A stretch of DNA of 64,000 nt from an uncultured Clostridia bacterium (GTDB lineage: Bacteria > Bacillota > Clostridia > Oscillospirales > Ruminococcaceae). Location: NCBI GenBank assembly GCA_947625125.1, contig CANQNF010000013.1, forward strand, positions 1 through 64,000. The letters are read 5' to 3'. This document shows positions 45,938 to 53,661 of the stretch, in pieces. Position 1 is the stretch's first letter, and each line of letters starts with the position of its first letter. A model generated the notes under the pieces. The model did no database searches, was not told the origin of the DNA, and saw nothing but the letters and a program-made list of their open reading frames with translations. Made by a program: the position numbers and the translations under genes.

Positions 45938-46202
45938 TTAAGGCACCACCGCGCAATTAGCGGCTAACGCCTTTTTGGCGCAACTGCGAATAAACGCGGG
46001 GTTTTATCCAAGAGGACGAGTGGGCGGTCGTTTATGTCCACGAAGTCCGATTGGGAATAAAACCAGCTTTTATTGCATATTTTTCGTCATATTTCACAAA
46101 AATCCTCGCGAATACACAAAGTATTAGCTCCGGTTTTTGTTTCATCTGACAAAAAATCTGACTGCGTATCTGCACCAAAATAATTGTGCGGTGGCGCCTT
46201 AA
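45938..46202. mobile_element. MITE-like element, about 265 bp
   Basis: The ends are inverted repeats of 22 bases that match at 20 positions: TTAAGGCACCACCGCGCAAT at the left and, read on the other strand, TTAAGGCGCCACCGCACAAT at the right, each followed by TA. No transposase is encoded. The TTAA ends suggest a TA or TTAA target, not proven. It lies between convergent genes and could also act as a terminator through its long-range pairing. Confidence 0.72.
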
Positions 46203-46264
46203 CATTTCAAAAGCCATACCCGGGTTTCGGATATGGCGTTCTTCGTATTATGTACTTTTTACGC

Positions 46265-47347
46265 TCAATTTTCCCTTGAGGTATTTATCGCGAAAACCAC
46301 GCCGCTCATCGGGTATATCCACTTGTCCTGGATATTAAACTCAAACGAGTCGACGCTGTGGGTGGCGTTTTCGAGAGAGCTGTCGTCGCAGTCGTTGAGG
46401 AACGAAAACGCCTTTACCTCCATCTCTGTTTCGGGATATGACAGCTCGATGACCGGCGAATATGCCGGCTCGGATATCGACACCATGAAGTCGCTGATTC
46501 CACGCCTTTGGGGCATCGAGAAGCTTATATCGACGTCGTGGACCTTTGCCGCCTCGTCATGCTCCGAGAAATAGTTTACGGTTATGATATTCTCGCCGAA
46601 GCTGAAATCCTCAAGACGGCATGGCTTCCCGTCAATATAAATCGAGAGATGAAGTTCGTTTTCGATGAAGTCCTTCTTTTCTGCCTCCGGCATATCAAGA
46701 AGCTTTTTAAGCTCGGCGTCGTTTATCGCAAGATTTTCCTGGAATATATAAGTCCTGTTTCTGAGCGCGTCGTCGAGAGCGTTGGCGTTCATGATAAAGG
46801 CGACGCTGAATTTTTGGGGCAAAGAGCTGTCGGCGGCATAATGCTTTCTGTATCTTAAGCTTTCGTATATTCTGTAATAGCTCTCATCGCTGAACAGGTC
46901 GCTTTTCGGGCTGCTGCGCAGGGTTATCTTATACCTGAACACAGTCCTGCGGTTATATTTTCCGGTGATATATGGCTCCATCACAGCATATACCATGTCA
47001 TATGATTCATCGCCGACGAGGTGCTTGACGGTGTTTTTGACAAAGCGAATTTTGTCGTCGTCCTTAAATGCGCCTATCGCCTCGGATTCCCCCAAAAGGG
47101 TCTGGGTTATCTTTTCACTGATGTCGCTGGCGATATTGTCCCTTGTAAGATATTCCAGTCCGAAGTCGAATATCAGCAGCGGCGGGATTATACCTATCAT
47201 ATTTGAAACGATGTCGTCTATTATGCTTTCGCCGTCTGCGCCCCAGAAATGAAGCTTGATGACAAACAGCAACGCCCATATTAAAAGCGTTATCGCAAAA
47301 AGCATGAATGTCTTTATTTTCATATCCTGCCTGTTTTTACGGTTCAT
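46265..47347 (-). CDS. Membrane protein of unknown function
   Basis: A 360-residue protein with two N-terminal hydrophobic helices (about 12-31 and 46-64, FAITLLIWALLFVIKLHF and MIGIIPPLLIFDFGLEYL). A cytoplasmic helical stretch and a C-terminal beta-rich region (FSFGENIITVNYFSEHDEAA onward) follow. I do not recognise a family. The start overlaps the end of the dipeptidase gene by 11 bp with GGGGGAC upstream, so the two are co-translated on the minus strand. A link with cell-wall sensing or repair is a guess from this pairing. Confidence 0.65.
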   Translation of the reverse strand: MNRKNRQDMKIKTFMLFAITLLIWALLFVIKLHFWGADGESIIDDIVSNMIGIIPPLLIFDFGLEYLTRDNIASDISEKITQTLLGESEAIGAFKDDDKIRFVKNTVKHLVGDESYDMVYAVMEPYITGKYNRRTVFRYKITLRSSPKSDLFSDESYYRIYESLRYRKHYAADSSLPQKFSVAFIMNANALDDALRNRTYIFQENLAINDAELKKLLDMPEAEKKDFIENELHLSIYIDGKPCRLEDFSFGENIITVNYFSEHDEAAKVHDVDISFSMPQRRGISDFMVSISEPAYSPVIELSYPETEMEVKAFSFLNDCDDSSLENATHSVDSFEFNIQDKWIYPMSGVVFAINTSREN

Positions 47348-48026
47348 TTTTTTGTCCCCCTATGATTCCTCTGTACATCGCCGGCCTGCCTGTGTAATAG
47401 CTCCAGAAGCTGTCGCCGTAGTCATAATGCCACCATTCGAGCGGGTAGTTCGTGAAGCCCGCCTCCGTCATGACCCGATATAAAAGACGGCGGTTGTCGC
47501 GTATTTCGGCATGGTCCGAGTCTTCAAAATGAGCGGTCAGAGATTTTTCGGTGAAGTCGTCAAAGCCCGTGCCCATGTTCAGTTCTCTGCCGGAATTGAT
47601 TTCGATTATCGTGAGATCTATCGCACCGCCCGAGTTGTGTACCGACGGGCGCTCGGGGTCCATGGACGGAAGCGATACGAATTTTTTAGTCTCTACAGTG
47701 AGCTGTTCATCATTCCAATCGGGATTATCTGCTTTAAGAGAATCATAAAAACGCCGAAACAGCGCAGTCTGGACCTCGATCGGCCGCCATGCGTCAAAGA
47801 CCTTGAACGTCAGCCCTTTCGGCAGCCGCTCAAGCGCTTTTTTCAAAAGAACGGCCGCAGATTTGCGCAGATAGCAGCCGTCGACCGCCCCGCTCAGCCC
47901 CTGATAAAAATACTGAGGAGAAACCTTTATTCGATTGCCGAAATATTCGGAAAGCGATATAAGCGGCTCGTCGATGAATTCATGCCTCCCGCATTCCCGC
48001 GGCGGTTCAGATTTTGGTATATTCAT
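47337..48026 (-). CDS. ddpX: D-alanyl-D-alanine dipeptidase (VanX/DdpX family, M15D)
   Basis: A 229-residue zinc dipeptidase that would split D-Ala-D-Ala. The zinc motif SVHNSGGAIDLTI (SxHxxGxAxD) is at about 128-140, and the catalytic Glu plus third His ligand are in PLEWWHYDYGD. The Arg of FKVFDAWRPIEVQ fits the substrate-binding region. No vanH, vanA or vanRS genes are nearby, so a role in peptidoglycan recycling is more likely than glycopeptide resistance. It has its own promoter. Confidence 0.9.
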   Translation of the reverse strand: MNIPKSEPPRECGRHEFIDEPLISLSEYFGNRIKVSPQYFYQGLSGAVDGCYLRKSAAVLLKKALERLPKGLTFKVFDAWRPIEVQTALFRRFYDSLKADNPDWNDEQLTVETKKFVSLPSMDPERPSVHNSGGAIDLTIIEINSGRELNMGTGFDDFTEKSLTAHFEDSDHAEIRDNRRLLYRVMTEAGFTNYPLEWWHYDYGDSFWSYYTGRPAMYRGIIGGQKNEP

Positions 48027-48067
48027 AACATCACCTTGTAAGTTTGGTTGGGAGTTTGGTTGGGGAT

Positions 48068-48096
48068 ATTATAGCATAATAATATACGTTTTGCAA
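48068..48096 (-). promoter_or_regulatory. Promoter of ddpX
   Basis: On the minus strand TTGCAA (48096-48091), 17 bases, TATAAT (48073-48068), about 42 bases before the ddpX ATG. The leader contains a doubled GTTTGGTTGGG on the + strand. Confidence 0.8.
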
Positions 48097-48240
48097 GGTG
48101 TTTGGTGTAACGGCGTGAATATGGCATTGTTAAATATTAATAGATTAAACTTTTTCTTGTTCAAATAAACATATTTTTGATTGAGCACTTCTTGTATTTT
48201 GTTTAAATTCACTTAATTTTTCGGCCAAAAATAAAAAATC

Positions 48241-48269
48241 TTTCGCAAAGTTACTACATTTGCGAAAGA
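48241..48269 (+). repeat. Left inverted repeat, recombinase core site
   Basis: TTTCGCAAA, spacer GTTACTACA, TTTGCGAAA, then GA. The two 9-bp arms are perfect inverted copies of each other around an asymmetric 9-bp spacer. That is the layout of tyrosine recombinase crossover sites. Confidence 0.9.
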
Positions 48270-48285
48270 CTCAAATCTTGCTTGT

Positions 48286-48314
48286 ATTATAACACATCGA
48301 CAAAAGAAATGCAA
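48286..48314 (-). promoter_or_regulatory. Outward-facing extended -10 promoter inside the invertible segment
   Basis: On the minus strand TTGCAT (48314-48309), 17 bases ending in TGT, then TATAAT (48291-48286). The -35 is weak but TGTTATAAT is a full extended -10. The predicted start point lies next to the left repeat, so transcripts leave the segment. Confidence 0.65.
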
Positions 48315-48491
48315 TAGTTTTAGTGAAATTTCTAAAAATTCAGCAAAAATATACGAATGAAATGACAAAAAACAATCAGAAAATATTGAAATTACGCCTG
48401 AGACAGCGTGTAGTAAAGCCCTTTCCGCAGTCAAAATCGCAGTCAGATATAATTTTATTGTATAACTAAAATATAACTTTTGGAGGAATTT

Positions 48492-49592
48492 ATGAAAGAT
48501 GAGAATATTTTCAAGCGCAAGGACGGTCGCTGGGAAGCACGATATGTTAAAAGCCGTGCGCCGTCCGGTCAGATAGTTTACGGATATTGCTATGGCAAAT
48601 CCTATAAAGAGGTCAAGGAAAAGGTCGCGAGGTTCAAGACAACCGAGCCGAAAAATGCAAATATTTCCTTAAACTCCGGTCGCAAAAAGTTTGCAGTTTT
48701 CTGCGATAAATGGCTTGAATCCTGCCGAGGACGGCTTAAAGCTTCAACTTGCGAGAGATACAGGACTGCTATTGAGTGCCACATAAAGCCTAATCTTGGG
48801 GAATGCTTGCCGCAGAGCATTACAAGCGAGATGGTAGCAGAGTTTTCGTCAATTCTTTTGGGCGAGGAATTATCCCCAAAAACTGTAAAAGATGTGCTAA
48901 TTGTGCTGCGTTTGGTGCTGAAATACACATCAAAACAGTTGCCATTCGGTCTGCCGGAGATCGAGATTACATACCCGAAAGAGCAGAAAAAGGAGGTTCG
49001 CGTCCTGTCATCAGAGGAGCAGGAACGCTTTATTTCCTATCTTTCAGAGGACATGGACTGCTGCAAATTCGGTGTGCTGCTTGCGATGTTCACCGGCTTG
49101 CGGATCGGCGAGCTCTGTGCGTTGAAATGGGAGAATATATCAATCCACGACAGGACGATTAAGGTTACAGCTACAATGCAAAGGCTCAAAAGTGGGAATA
49201 CCGGGCATACAAAAGTCGTTGTTGGCAGTCCTAAAAGCGACCTTTCGTATCGTATAATACCCCTTTCAGACGCGGCTGTCAAGCTCTGCAAAAGCATGGA
49301 GGTCAAGAGCCGAAACGCCTACATATTGACCGGTAACGGCGACTTTATTGAGCCACGGACGCTGCAATACCGCCTTAAAAAATATGCGAAAGACTGCGGA
49401 ATTGAGGACATTCATTTCCATACTCTTCGGCATACTTTTGCGACGCGCTGTGTTGAAGTTGGGTTTGAGATCAAGAGCCTTTCAGAGATTTTGGGTCATG
49501 CTACAACCGCTATAACAATGGAGCGTTACGTTCACCCATCGCTCGCTCTTAAGCGTGAAAATATGCAAAAATTGACTGCGGTGGGGCTGTAA
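48492..49592 (+). CDS. Tyrosine recombinase (predicted DNA invertase)
   Basis: A 366-residue integrase-family protein. The N-terminal arm-binding-like domain (FKRKDGRWEARYVKSRAPSG) and a SAM-like core-binding domain come first. The catalytic domain follows with Arg in FTGLRIGELCALKW (about 200), HTLRH (about 310), LGHATTA and the nucleophile Tyr in TMERYVH (about 344). All catalytic residues are present. ATG 48492 with TGGAGG is preferred over TTG 48480. It lies inside the paired inverted repeats and ends before its own terminator. CCGCAGTCAAAA occurs at both ends of the segment (48425, 49616) and may be an accessory binding sequence. Confidence 0.92.
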   Translation: MKDENIFKRKDGRWEARYVKSRAPSGQIVYGYCYGKSYKEVKEKVARFKTTEPKNANISLNSGRKKFAVFCDKWLESCRGRLKASTCERYRTAIECHIKPNLGECLPQSITSEMVAEFSSILLGEELSPKTVKDVLIVLRLVLKYTSKQLPFGLPEIEITYPKEQKKEVRVLSSEEQERFISYLSEDMDCCKFGVLLAMFTGLRIGELCALKWENISIHDRTIKVTATMQRLKSGNTGHTKVVVGSPKSDLSYRIIPLSDAAVKLCKSMEVKSRNAYILTGNGDFIEPRTLQYRLKKYAKDCGIEDIHFHTLRHTFATRCVEVGFEIKSLSEILGHATTAITMERYVHPSLALKRENMQKLTAVGL

Positions 49593-49640
49593 TTTTTACG
49601 GCTTCCGAAATTTCTCCGCAGTCAAAAAAGTGTGTCAAAT

Positions 49641-49682
49641 GCCGCCTTGATGATGCAGAAGTATCAAAAAGGCGGCTTTTTT
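49641..49682 (+). terminator. Rho-independent terminator of the recombinase gene
   Basis: GCCGCCTT pairs with AAGGCGGC, with a smaller inner stem GAT/ATC, followed by six Ts. It lies inside the invertible segment, so recombinase transcripts do not enter the polysaccharide cluster in this orientation. Confidence 0.9.
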
Positions 49683-49708
49683 GGGCGCTTTTCGGGCGTT
49701 TTCAGTTT

Positions 49709-49737
49709 TCTTTCGCAAATGTAGTAACTTTGCGAAA
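49709..49737 (-). repeat. Right inverted repeat, recombinase core site
   Basis: Exact reverse complement of the left site over 29 bases; on the + strand TC, TTTCGCAAA, spacer TGTAGTAAC, TTTGCGAAA. Opposite spacer orientation predicts inversion rather than excision. Confidence 0.9.
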
Positions 49738-49992
49738 AACGGAAAAGTCCAAAAGTGCGAAAAACAAACGGGGGGGGTAACTGCCCCTTATCGTCTCCGC
49801 AAGCGCGGTTTTTCGGAATCGAAGAACCTTTAGTGCGACGGTTGGCGACAGCGCAGTCGCACTTTTTGAAATGTAGAAATGAGAGTTGCAGGCGAAATTC
49901 ATAATGTGTTGGCAGAGTGCGGGTCACTATGCCCTCTTGCATTGATTTCGCAAAGGCGGCTTTCGGGCTGCCTTTTTTCGGAGGTGAACGGC
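49738..49992 (+). promoter_or_regulatory. Leader of second polysaccharide cluster with two terminator-like hairpins
   Basis: No convincing promoter is seen between the right repeat and the helicase start. Hairpin 1: AGTGCGAC (49832) pairs with GTCGCACT (49856-49863), then TTTT. Hairpin 2: AAGGCGGC (49953) pairs with GCTGCCTT (49967-49974) around TTTCGG, then TTTT, just before GGAGGTGAACGGC and the ATG. A G8 run followed by TAACTGCCCC is near 49770. The pattern suggests transcription attenuation needing an antiterminator. Confidence 0.6.
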
Positions 49993-52872
49993 ATGGCTAT
50001 CAAGCTTTTTGAGCATAATCGGACGGCTTATGAAGCCGCCGTTTCGATGCTCAAAGACGCCGGCAAGGCAGCTATAATCCACCCCACCGGCACCGGTAAG
50101 TCGTTCATTGGCTTCAAGCTTTGTGAGGACAACCCGGACAAGCGGGTTTTGTGGCTTTCTCCGTCGGAATATATTTTCAAAACTCAGCTTGAAGCTCTTA
50201 AAAAGGCTTCGGGGTATGAACCCGAAAATGTTAAATTTTTTACTTATGCCAAGCTGATGAATCTCACGGAGTCCGAAATTTTGGACTTGAATCCCGACTA
50301 CACCGTCCTTGATGAATTTCATAGGGCGGGCGCCGAGATGTGGGGTAAGGGCGTTCAGAAGTTGCTGAATGCGTATCCAGATGTGCCTGTTTTGGGACTG
50401 TCGGCTACTAATATAAGGTATCTCGACAATCAGCGGGATATGGCAGACGAGCTGTTTGGCGGTTGTATAGCTTCCGAAATGACCCTCGGCGAAGCAATAG
50501 TTTGCGGAATTCTTAACCCTCCTAAATATGTACTATCTATATATAGCTATCAAAAAGACTTGGAAAAGTATGAGCGGCGTATCAAAACCGCGAAGAATAA
50601 GGCGGTCAGAGACGCTGCGGAGCGGTATCTTGAAGCTCTCCGCAGGGCTTTGGAGAAGGCCGACGGACTCGACGTAATCTTCAAAAAACACATGACCGAC
50701 CTGCGAGGGAAGTATATTGTTTTCTGCGCGAATGCCGAGCATATGCGTGCGATGATGGCGGAATCGAAGGCTTGGTTTAGTGGTATTGACCAAAATTATC
50801 ATGTTTATTCTGTATATTCCGACGACCCGGAAGCCTCGCAATCTTTTGCGGATTTCAAGGCTGATGACAGCAATCACCTGCGCCTTTTGTTTTGCATCGA
50901 TGCTCTCAACGAGGGAATCCACGTTGATGACGTGGCGGGAGTGATCCTACTTCGTCCGACCGTTTCACCGATCATTTACAAGCAGCAAATCGGTCGTGCG
51001 CTTTCGGCATCTTCAACAAAAAATCCGGTTATTTTTGATATAGTGAACAATATTTCGGGACTTTACAGCATTTCAAGCTTGCAGGACGAGATGAGCGAGA
51101 TTGTAAGATACTACCAATATCTTGGCGAAAATCACTATATCGTCAACCAAAGATTTGAAATTTTCGACGATCTCAAGGACTGCCGGAGGATTTTTGATGA
51201 GCTGGAGACCGCTCTTTCGGCGAGTTGGGAGTTTATGTTCGACGAGGCGAACGCCTATTTTAAAAGGTATGGCGACCTACTTCCCGGTAATGATTACGTC
51301 ACCGAAGATGGCATGAAGCTCGGGAAATGGCTCGTCACGCAGCGGATAAATTACCGAAACGGCTCCGGGATTTCGCAGGCAAGAATTGAAAAATTGAACT
51401 CCATCGGCATGGATTGGAGAACTCTTCACGAGCGTCAGTGGGACGAAGGTTATGAGCTTGCAAAGGCGTATTTTGAGCGGCATGGCAGCCTTGAAACGAG
51501 CGCGGAAATGCTCCCAAAACTGTCAAACTGGCTAACAAAACAAAGGCAAAGACAACGCGAGAACGAGATGCCGTTTGAACAGTTTGAGAAGTTGTCCGAA
51601 ATCGGCATGATTTGGGAGTTTGAGGACACCTGGGAGCAGAAATTTGAGCTCGCGAAAAAGTTTTATGAGATTAACGGAAATTTAGATATACCCGCAGCGT
51701 ATGTGACCGATGACGGCGTTGCTTTAGGAGCATGGCTGCGCGGGGCTAAGAATCAGTATCGAAGCGGAAATCTCTCGGCCGAACGCGTCGCAAAGCTCGA
51801 ATCCATCGGCGTTGAGTGGGAGTCGGTGCTTGCCCGCAACTGGGCGAATTATTACGAACTCGCGAAGAAATATTTCGACGAGCACGGCGATTTGAACGTC
51901 AACGCGCATTATGAAGTCGGCGGAGCGAAGCTTGGCACTTGGATCTCGTCGCAGCGCGAAAGCTTCAAAAAGGGCCGCCTAAGCGATGAACAGATAAACA
52001 AACTTAACGAAATTGGAATGTCGTGGCAGCGGTTTTCCGGCAAATGGGATAACGCGTATGAGTATGCGAAGGCATATGCCGACAAACACGGCGCGCTCGA
52101 CCCGCCTGCCGAGTTTAAGGCGGACGACGGCTTTGCGCTTGGGGCTTGGGTCTCAAGTCAGCGGGCAAAATATGCCGACGGAAAGCTGAAGCCTATGCAA
52201 ATTAAAAGATTAAACGAATTAAAGATTTCTTGGGACGTCCTGCAGGAGGCTTGGCAGAATGGCTTGGAGCATGCGAAGGCTTATTATGCCGAACGCGGGG
52301 ACTTGAATGTCCCGGGGCAATACGAATGTGCCGACGGATATAAGCTCGGGGTTTGGATTGCAAATCAGCGGTCAAAGTACAAGTCCGGGAAGCTGGCGGA
52401 GGAGCGCAAGGTCGAGCTTGAAGCCCTCGGAATTAAGTGGGACGGCAACAAGGACCGCTGGCAAATCGGCTATGAGCATGCGAAAGTATATTATAAGGAA
52501 TATGGCAGCTTGAACGTGCCGCAGGACTATATTTGCGACGACGGATACACATTGAACAACTGGATCGCCGCACAGAGAAAGGCGTTCAAAAACGGCAAGC
52601 TGACCGACGAACGGATAACATTGTTAAATAAAATTGGCATGGTCTGGAACCAAAACGACAGCAAGTGGGACAACGGCTACAGGTACGCCGCGAGTTACTG
52701 CAAACGCGGCGGCGGGCTGCCGATTCCGCAGACCTTTGTCACACCGGACGGGTATCCGCTTGGCGAGTGGGTGAGGTCGCAAAAGAGGCGCTATCGGAAC
52801 GGCAGGCTAGAGTCCGAAAAAGTCCGCAAACTGGCGGAGATTGGGGTCAGGCTGGACGGAAGCGCGGGATAA
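49993..52872 (+). CDS. SF2 DNA/RNA helicase with eight C-terminal helicase-associated (HA) repeats
   Basis: A 959-residue protein. The helicase core has Walker A HPTGTGKSFIG (about 30-40), motif II TVLDEFHRAG (about 104-113), motif III LGLSATN (about 134-140), and the second RecA-like domain with FCIDALNEGIHVDDVAG and KQQIGRALSA (motif VI, about 335). From about 418 to the end there are eight repeats of about 67 residues with W...(Y/F)E.AK.Y...HG.L..P, LG.W...QR..Y..G.L, and L..IG..W. HA repeats are rare in Firmicutes and their role is unknown. ATG 49993 with GGAGGTGA is chosen because the longer frame from 49879 would translate the leader hairpins. It is the first gene of the cluster. Confidence 0.88.
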   Translation: MAIKLFEHNRTAYEAAVSMLKDAGKAAIIHPTGTGKSFIGFKLCEDNPDKRVLWLSPSEYIFKTQLEALKKASGYEPENVKFFTYAKLMNLTESEILDLNPDYTVLDEFHRAGAEMWGKGVQKLLNAYPDVPVLGLSATNIRYLDNQRDMADELFGGCIASEMTLGEAIVCGILNPPKYVLSIYSYQKDLEKYERRIKTAKNKAVRDAAERYLEALRRALEKADGLDVIFKKHMTDLRGKYIVFCANAEHMRAMMAESKAWFSGIDQNYHVYSVYSDDPEASQSFADFKADDSNHLRLLFCIDALNEGIHVDDVAGVILLRPTVSPIIYKQQIGRALSASSTKNPVIFDIVNNISGLYSISSLQDEMSEIVRYYQYLGENHYIVNQRFEIFDDLKDCRRIFDELETALSASWEFMFDEANAYFKRYGDLLPGNDYVTEDGMKLGKWLVTQRINYRNGSGISQARIEKLNSIGMDWRTLHERQWDEGYELAKAYFERHGSLETSAEMLPKLSNWLTKQRQRQRENEMPFEQFEKLSEIGMIWEFEDTWEQKFELAKKFYEINGNLDIPAAYVTDDGVALGAWLRGAKNQYRSGNLSAERVAKLESIGVEWESVLARNWANYYELAKKYFDEHGDLNVNAHYEVGGAKLGTWISSQRESFKKGRLSDEQINKLNEIGMSWQRFSGKWDNAYEYAKAYADKHGALDPPAEFKADDGFALGAWVSSQRAKYADGKLKPMQIKRLNELKISWDVLQEAWQNGLEHAKAYYAERGDLNVPGQYECADGYKLGVWIANQRSKYKSGKLAEERKVELEALGIKWDGNKDRWQIGYEHAKVYYKEYGSLNVPQDYICDDGYTLNNWIAAQRKAFKNGKLTDERITLLNKIGMVWNQNDSKWDNGYRYAASYCKRGGGLPIPQTFVTPDGYPLGEWVRSQKRRYRNGRLESEKVRKLAEIGVRLDGSAG

Positions 52873-52892
52873 ATAATTAAGGAGCTAAGGAA

Positions 52893-53642
52893 ATGGCGGA
52901 GCCGGAAATGAGAGAGGGAAACGTCGCGACGATCGAAAAAGACGTCGAATTGGGCGGGAATTACAGCGACGTTGTCGCCCCACTTAAAGTACATAAAACC
53001 GAAATTGTCGCGGCTGTTCCGACGAAAGAGCGAGTGCAGGTCGAGCCAAAACCGCTGTATGACTTCGTAAAAAGGGCGTTTGACATAATCGTTGCGCTGA
53101 TTTGCCTGACCGTGGGCCTGCCGGTTTACCTGATTATGATCCTCGCGATCGTGATCGACGACCCGGGGAATCCGTTCTTTGTTCAGGAGCGCGTTGGCCT
53201 CAACGGGCGGGTCTTCAAAATGGTCAAGCTACGGACGATGAGGAAGGACGCAGAGCAGATAAAGGTGAATTTGGCCGAGCAGAACGAATATAAATCCGTG
53301 CATTTCAAGATTGAAAACGACCCACGGGTGACAAGGGTCGGGAGATTCTTCCGCCGGACAAGCCTTGACGAGACTGCGCAGGTGCTGAATCTTCTGACAG
53401 GAAGTATGACGATAGTCGGACCGAGACCGTTTATCCCGAGCGAACAGGAGCAGCTTCCAAGTGACAGATTGCAGGTCAAGCCGGGTTTGAGCTGCTACTG
53501 GCAGTTAGAGCGAACGCTTGATATGAATGACGAGGAACAGCTGGAACTGGATTATAGGTACATAAGGGAGCGCGGAATTTTGACCGACTTGAAGATAATT
53601 TGGAAAACCGTGTGCTCCGTGGTCGGGGCGAAAAATTGCTGA
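52893..53642 (+). CDS. Undecaprenyl-phosphate sugar phosphotransferase (second cluster)
   Basis: Initiating transferase of 249 residues. A long soluble N-terminus leads to a hydrophobic segment at about 65-88 (FDIIVALICLTVGLPVYLIM), then VQERVGLNGRVFKMVKLRTM, DPRVTRVGRFFRRTSLDE and MTIVGPRPF with KPGLSCYWQLE. It resembles galactose/glucose-type transferases but differs clearly from the one at 378. It follows the helicase gene by 20 bp, the same order as in the first cluster. Confidence 0.9.
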   Translation: MAEPEMREGNVATIEKDVELGGNYSDVVAPLKVHKTEIVAAVPTKERVQVEPKPLYDFVKRAFDIIVALICLTVGLPVYLIMILAIVIDDPGNPFFVQERVGLNGRVFKMVKLRTMRKDAEQIKVNLAEQNEYKSVHFKIENDPRVTRVGRFFRRTSLDETAQVLNLLTGSMTIVGPRPFIPSEQEQLPSDRLQVKPGLSCYWQLERTLDMNDEEQLELDYRYIRERGILTDLKIIWKTVCSVVGAKNC

Positions 53643-53661
53643 CAGTAAGGATGAATCAAAA

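Larger units (their letters stand above)
48241..49737. other. Predicted invertible DNA segment with its own tyrosine recombinase
   Basis: The segment is bounded by perfect 29-bp inverted repeats and holds one tyrosine recombinase gene, that gene's terminator, and an outward-facing promoter near the left end. Recombination between inverted core sites would flip all of it. In the orientation shown the outward promoter points left toward ddpX; flipped, it would point right into the leader of the helicase and second polysaccharide cluster. Sites and gene are seen directly; inversion itself is inference. Confidence 0.75.

Noticed and set aside
47511-48041. Plus-strand open frame of 176 codons opposite ddpX
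   Set aside because: Shadow of ddpX, whose zinc motifs are unambiguous.
49770-49787. G8 run with TAACTGCCCC as a quadruplex or terminator
   Set aside because: The pairing is short and there is no T-run; one G run alone does not make a quadruplex.
49879-49992. Longer start for the helicase at 49879
   Set aside because: The added 38 codons would run through the second leader terminator; ATG 49993 has a strong ribosome site.
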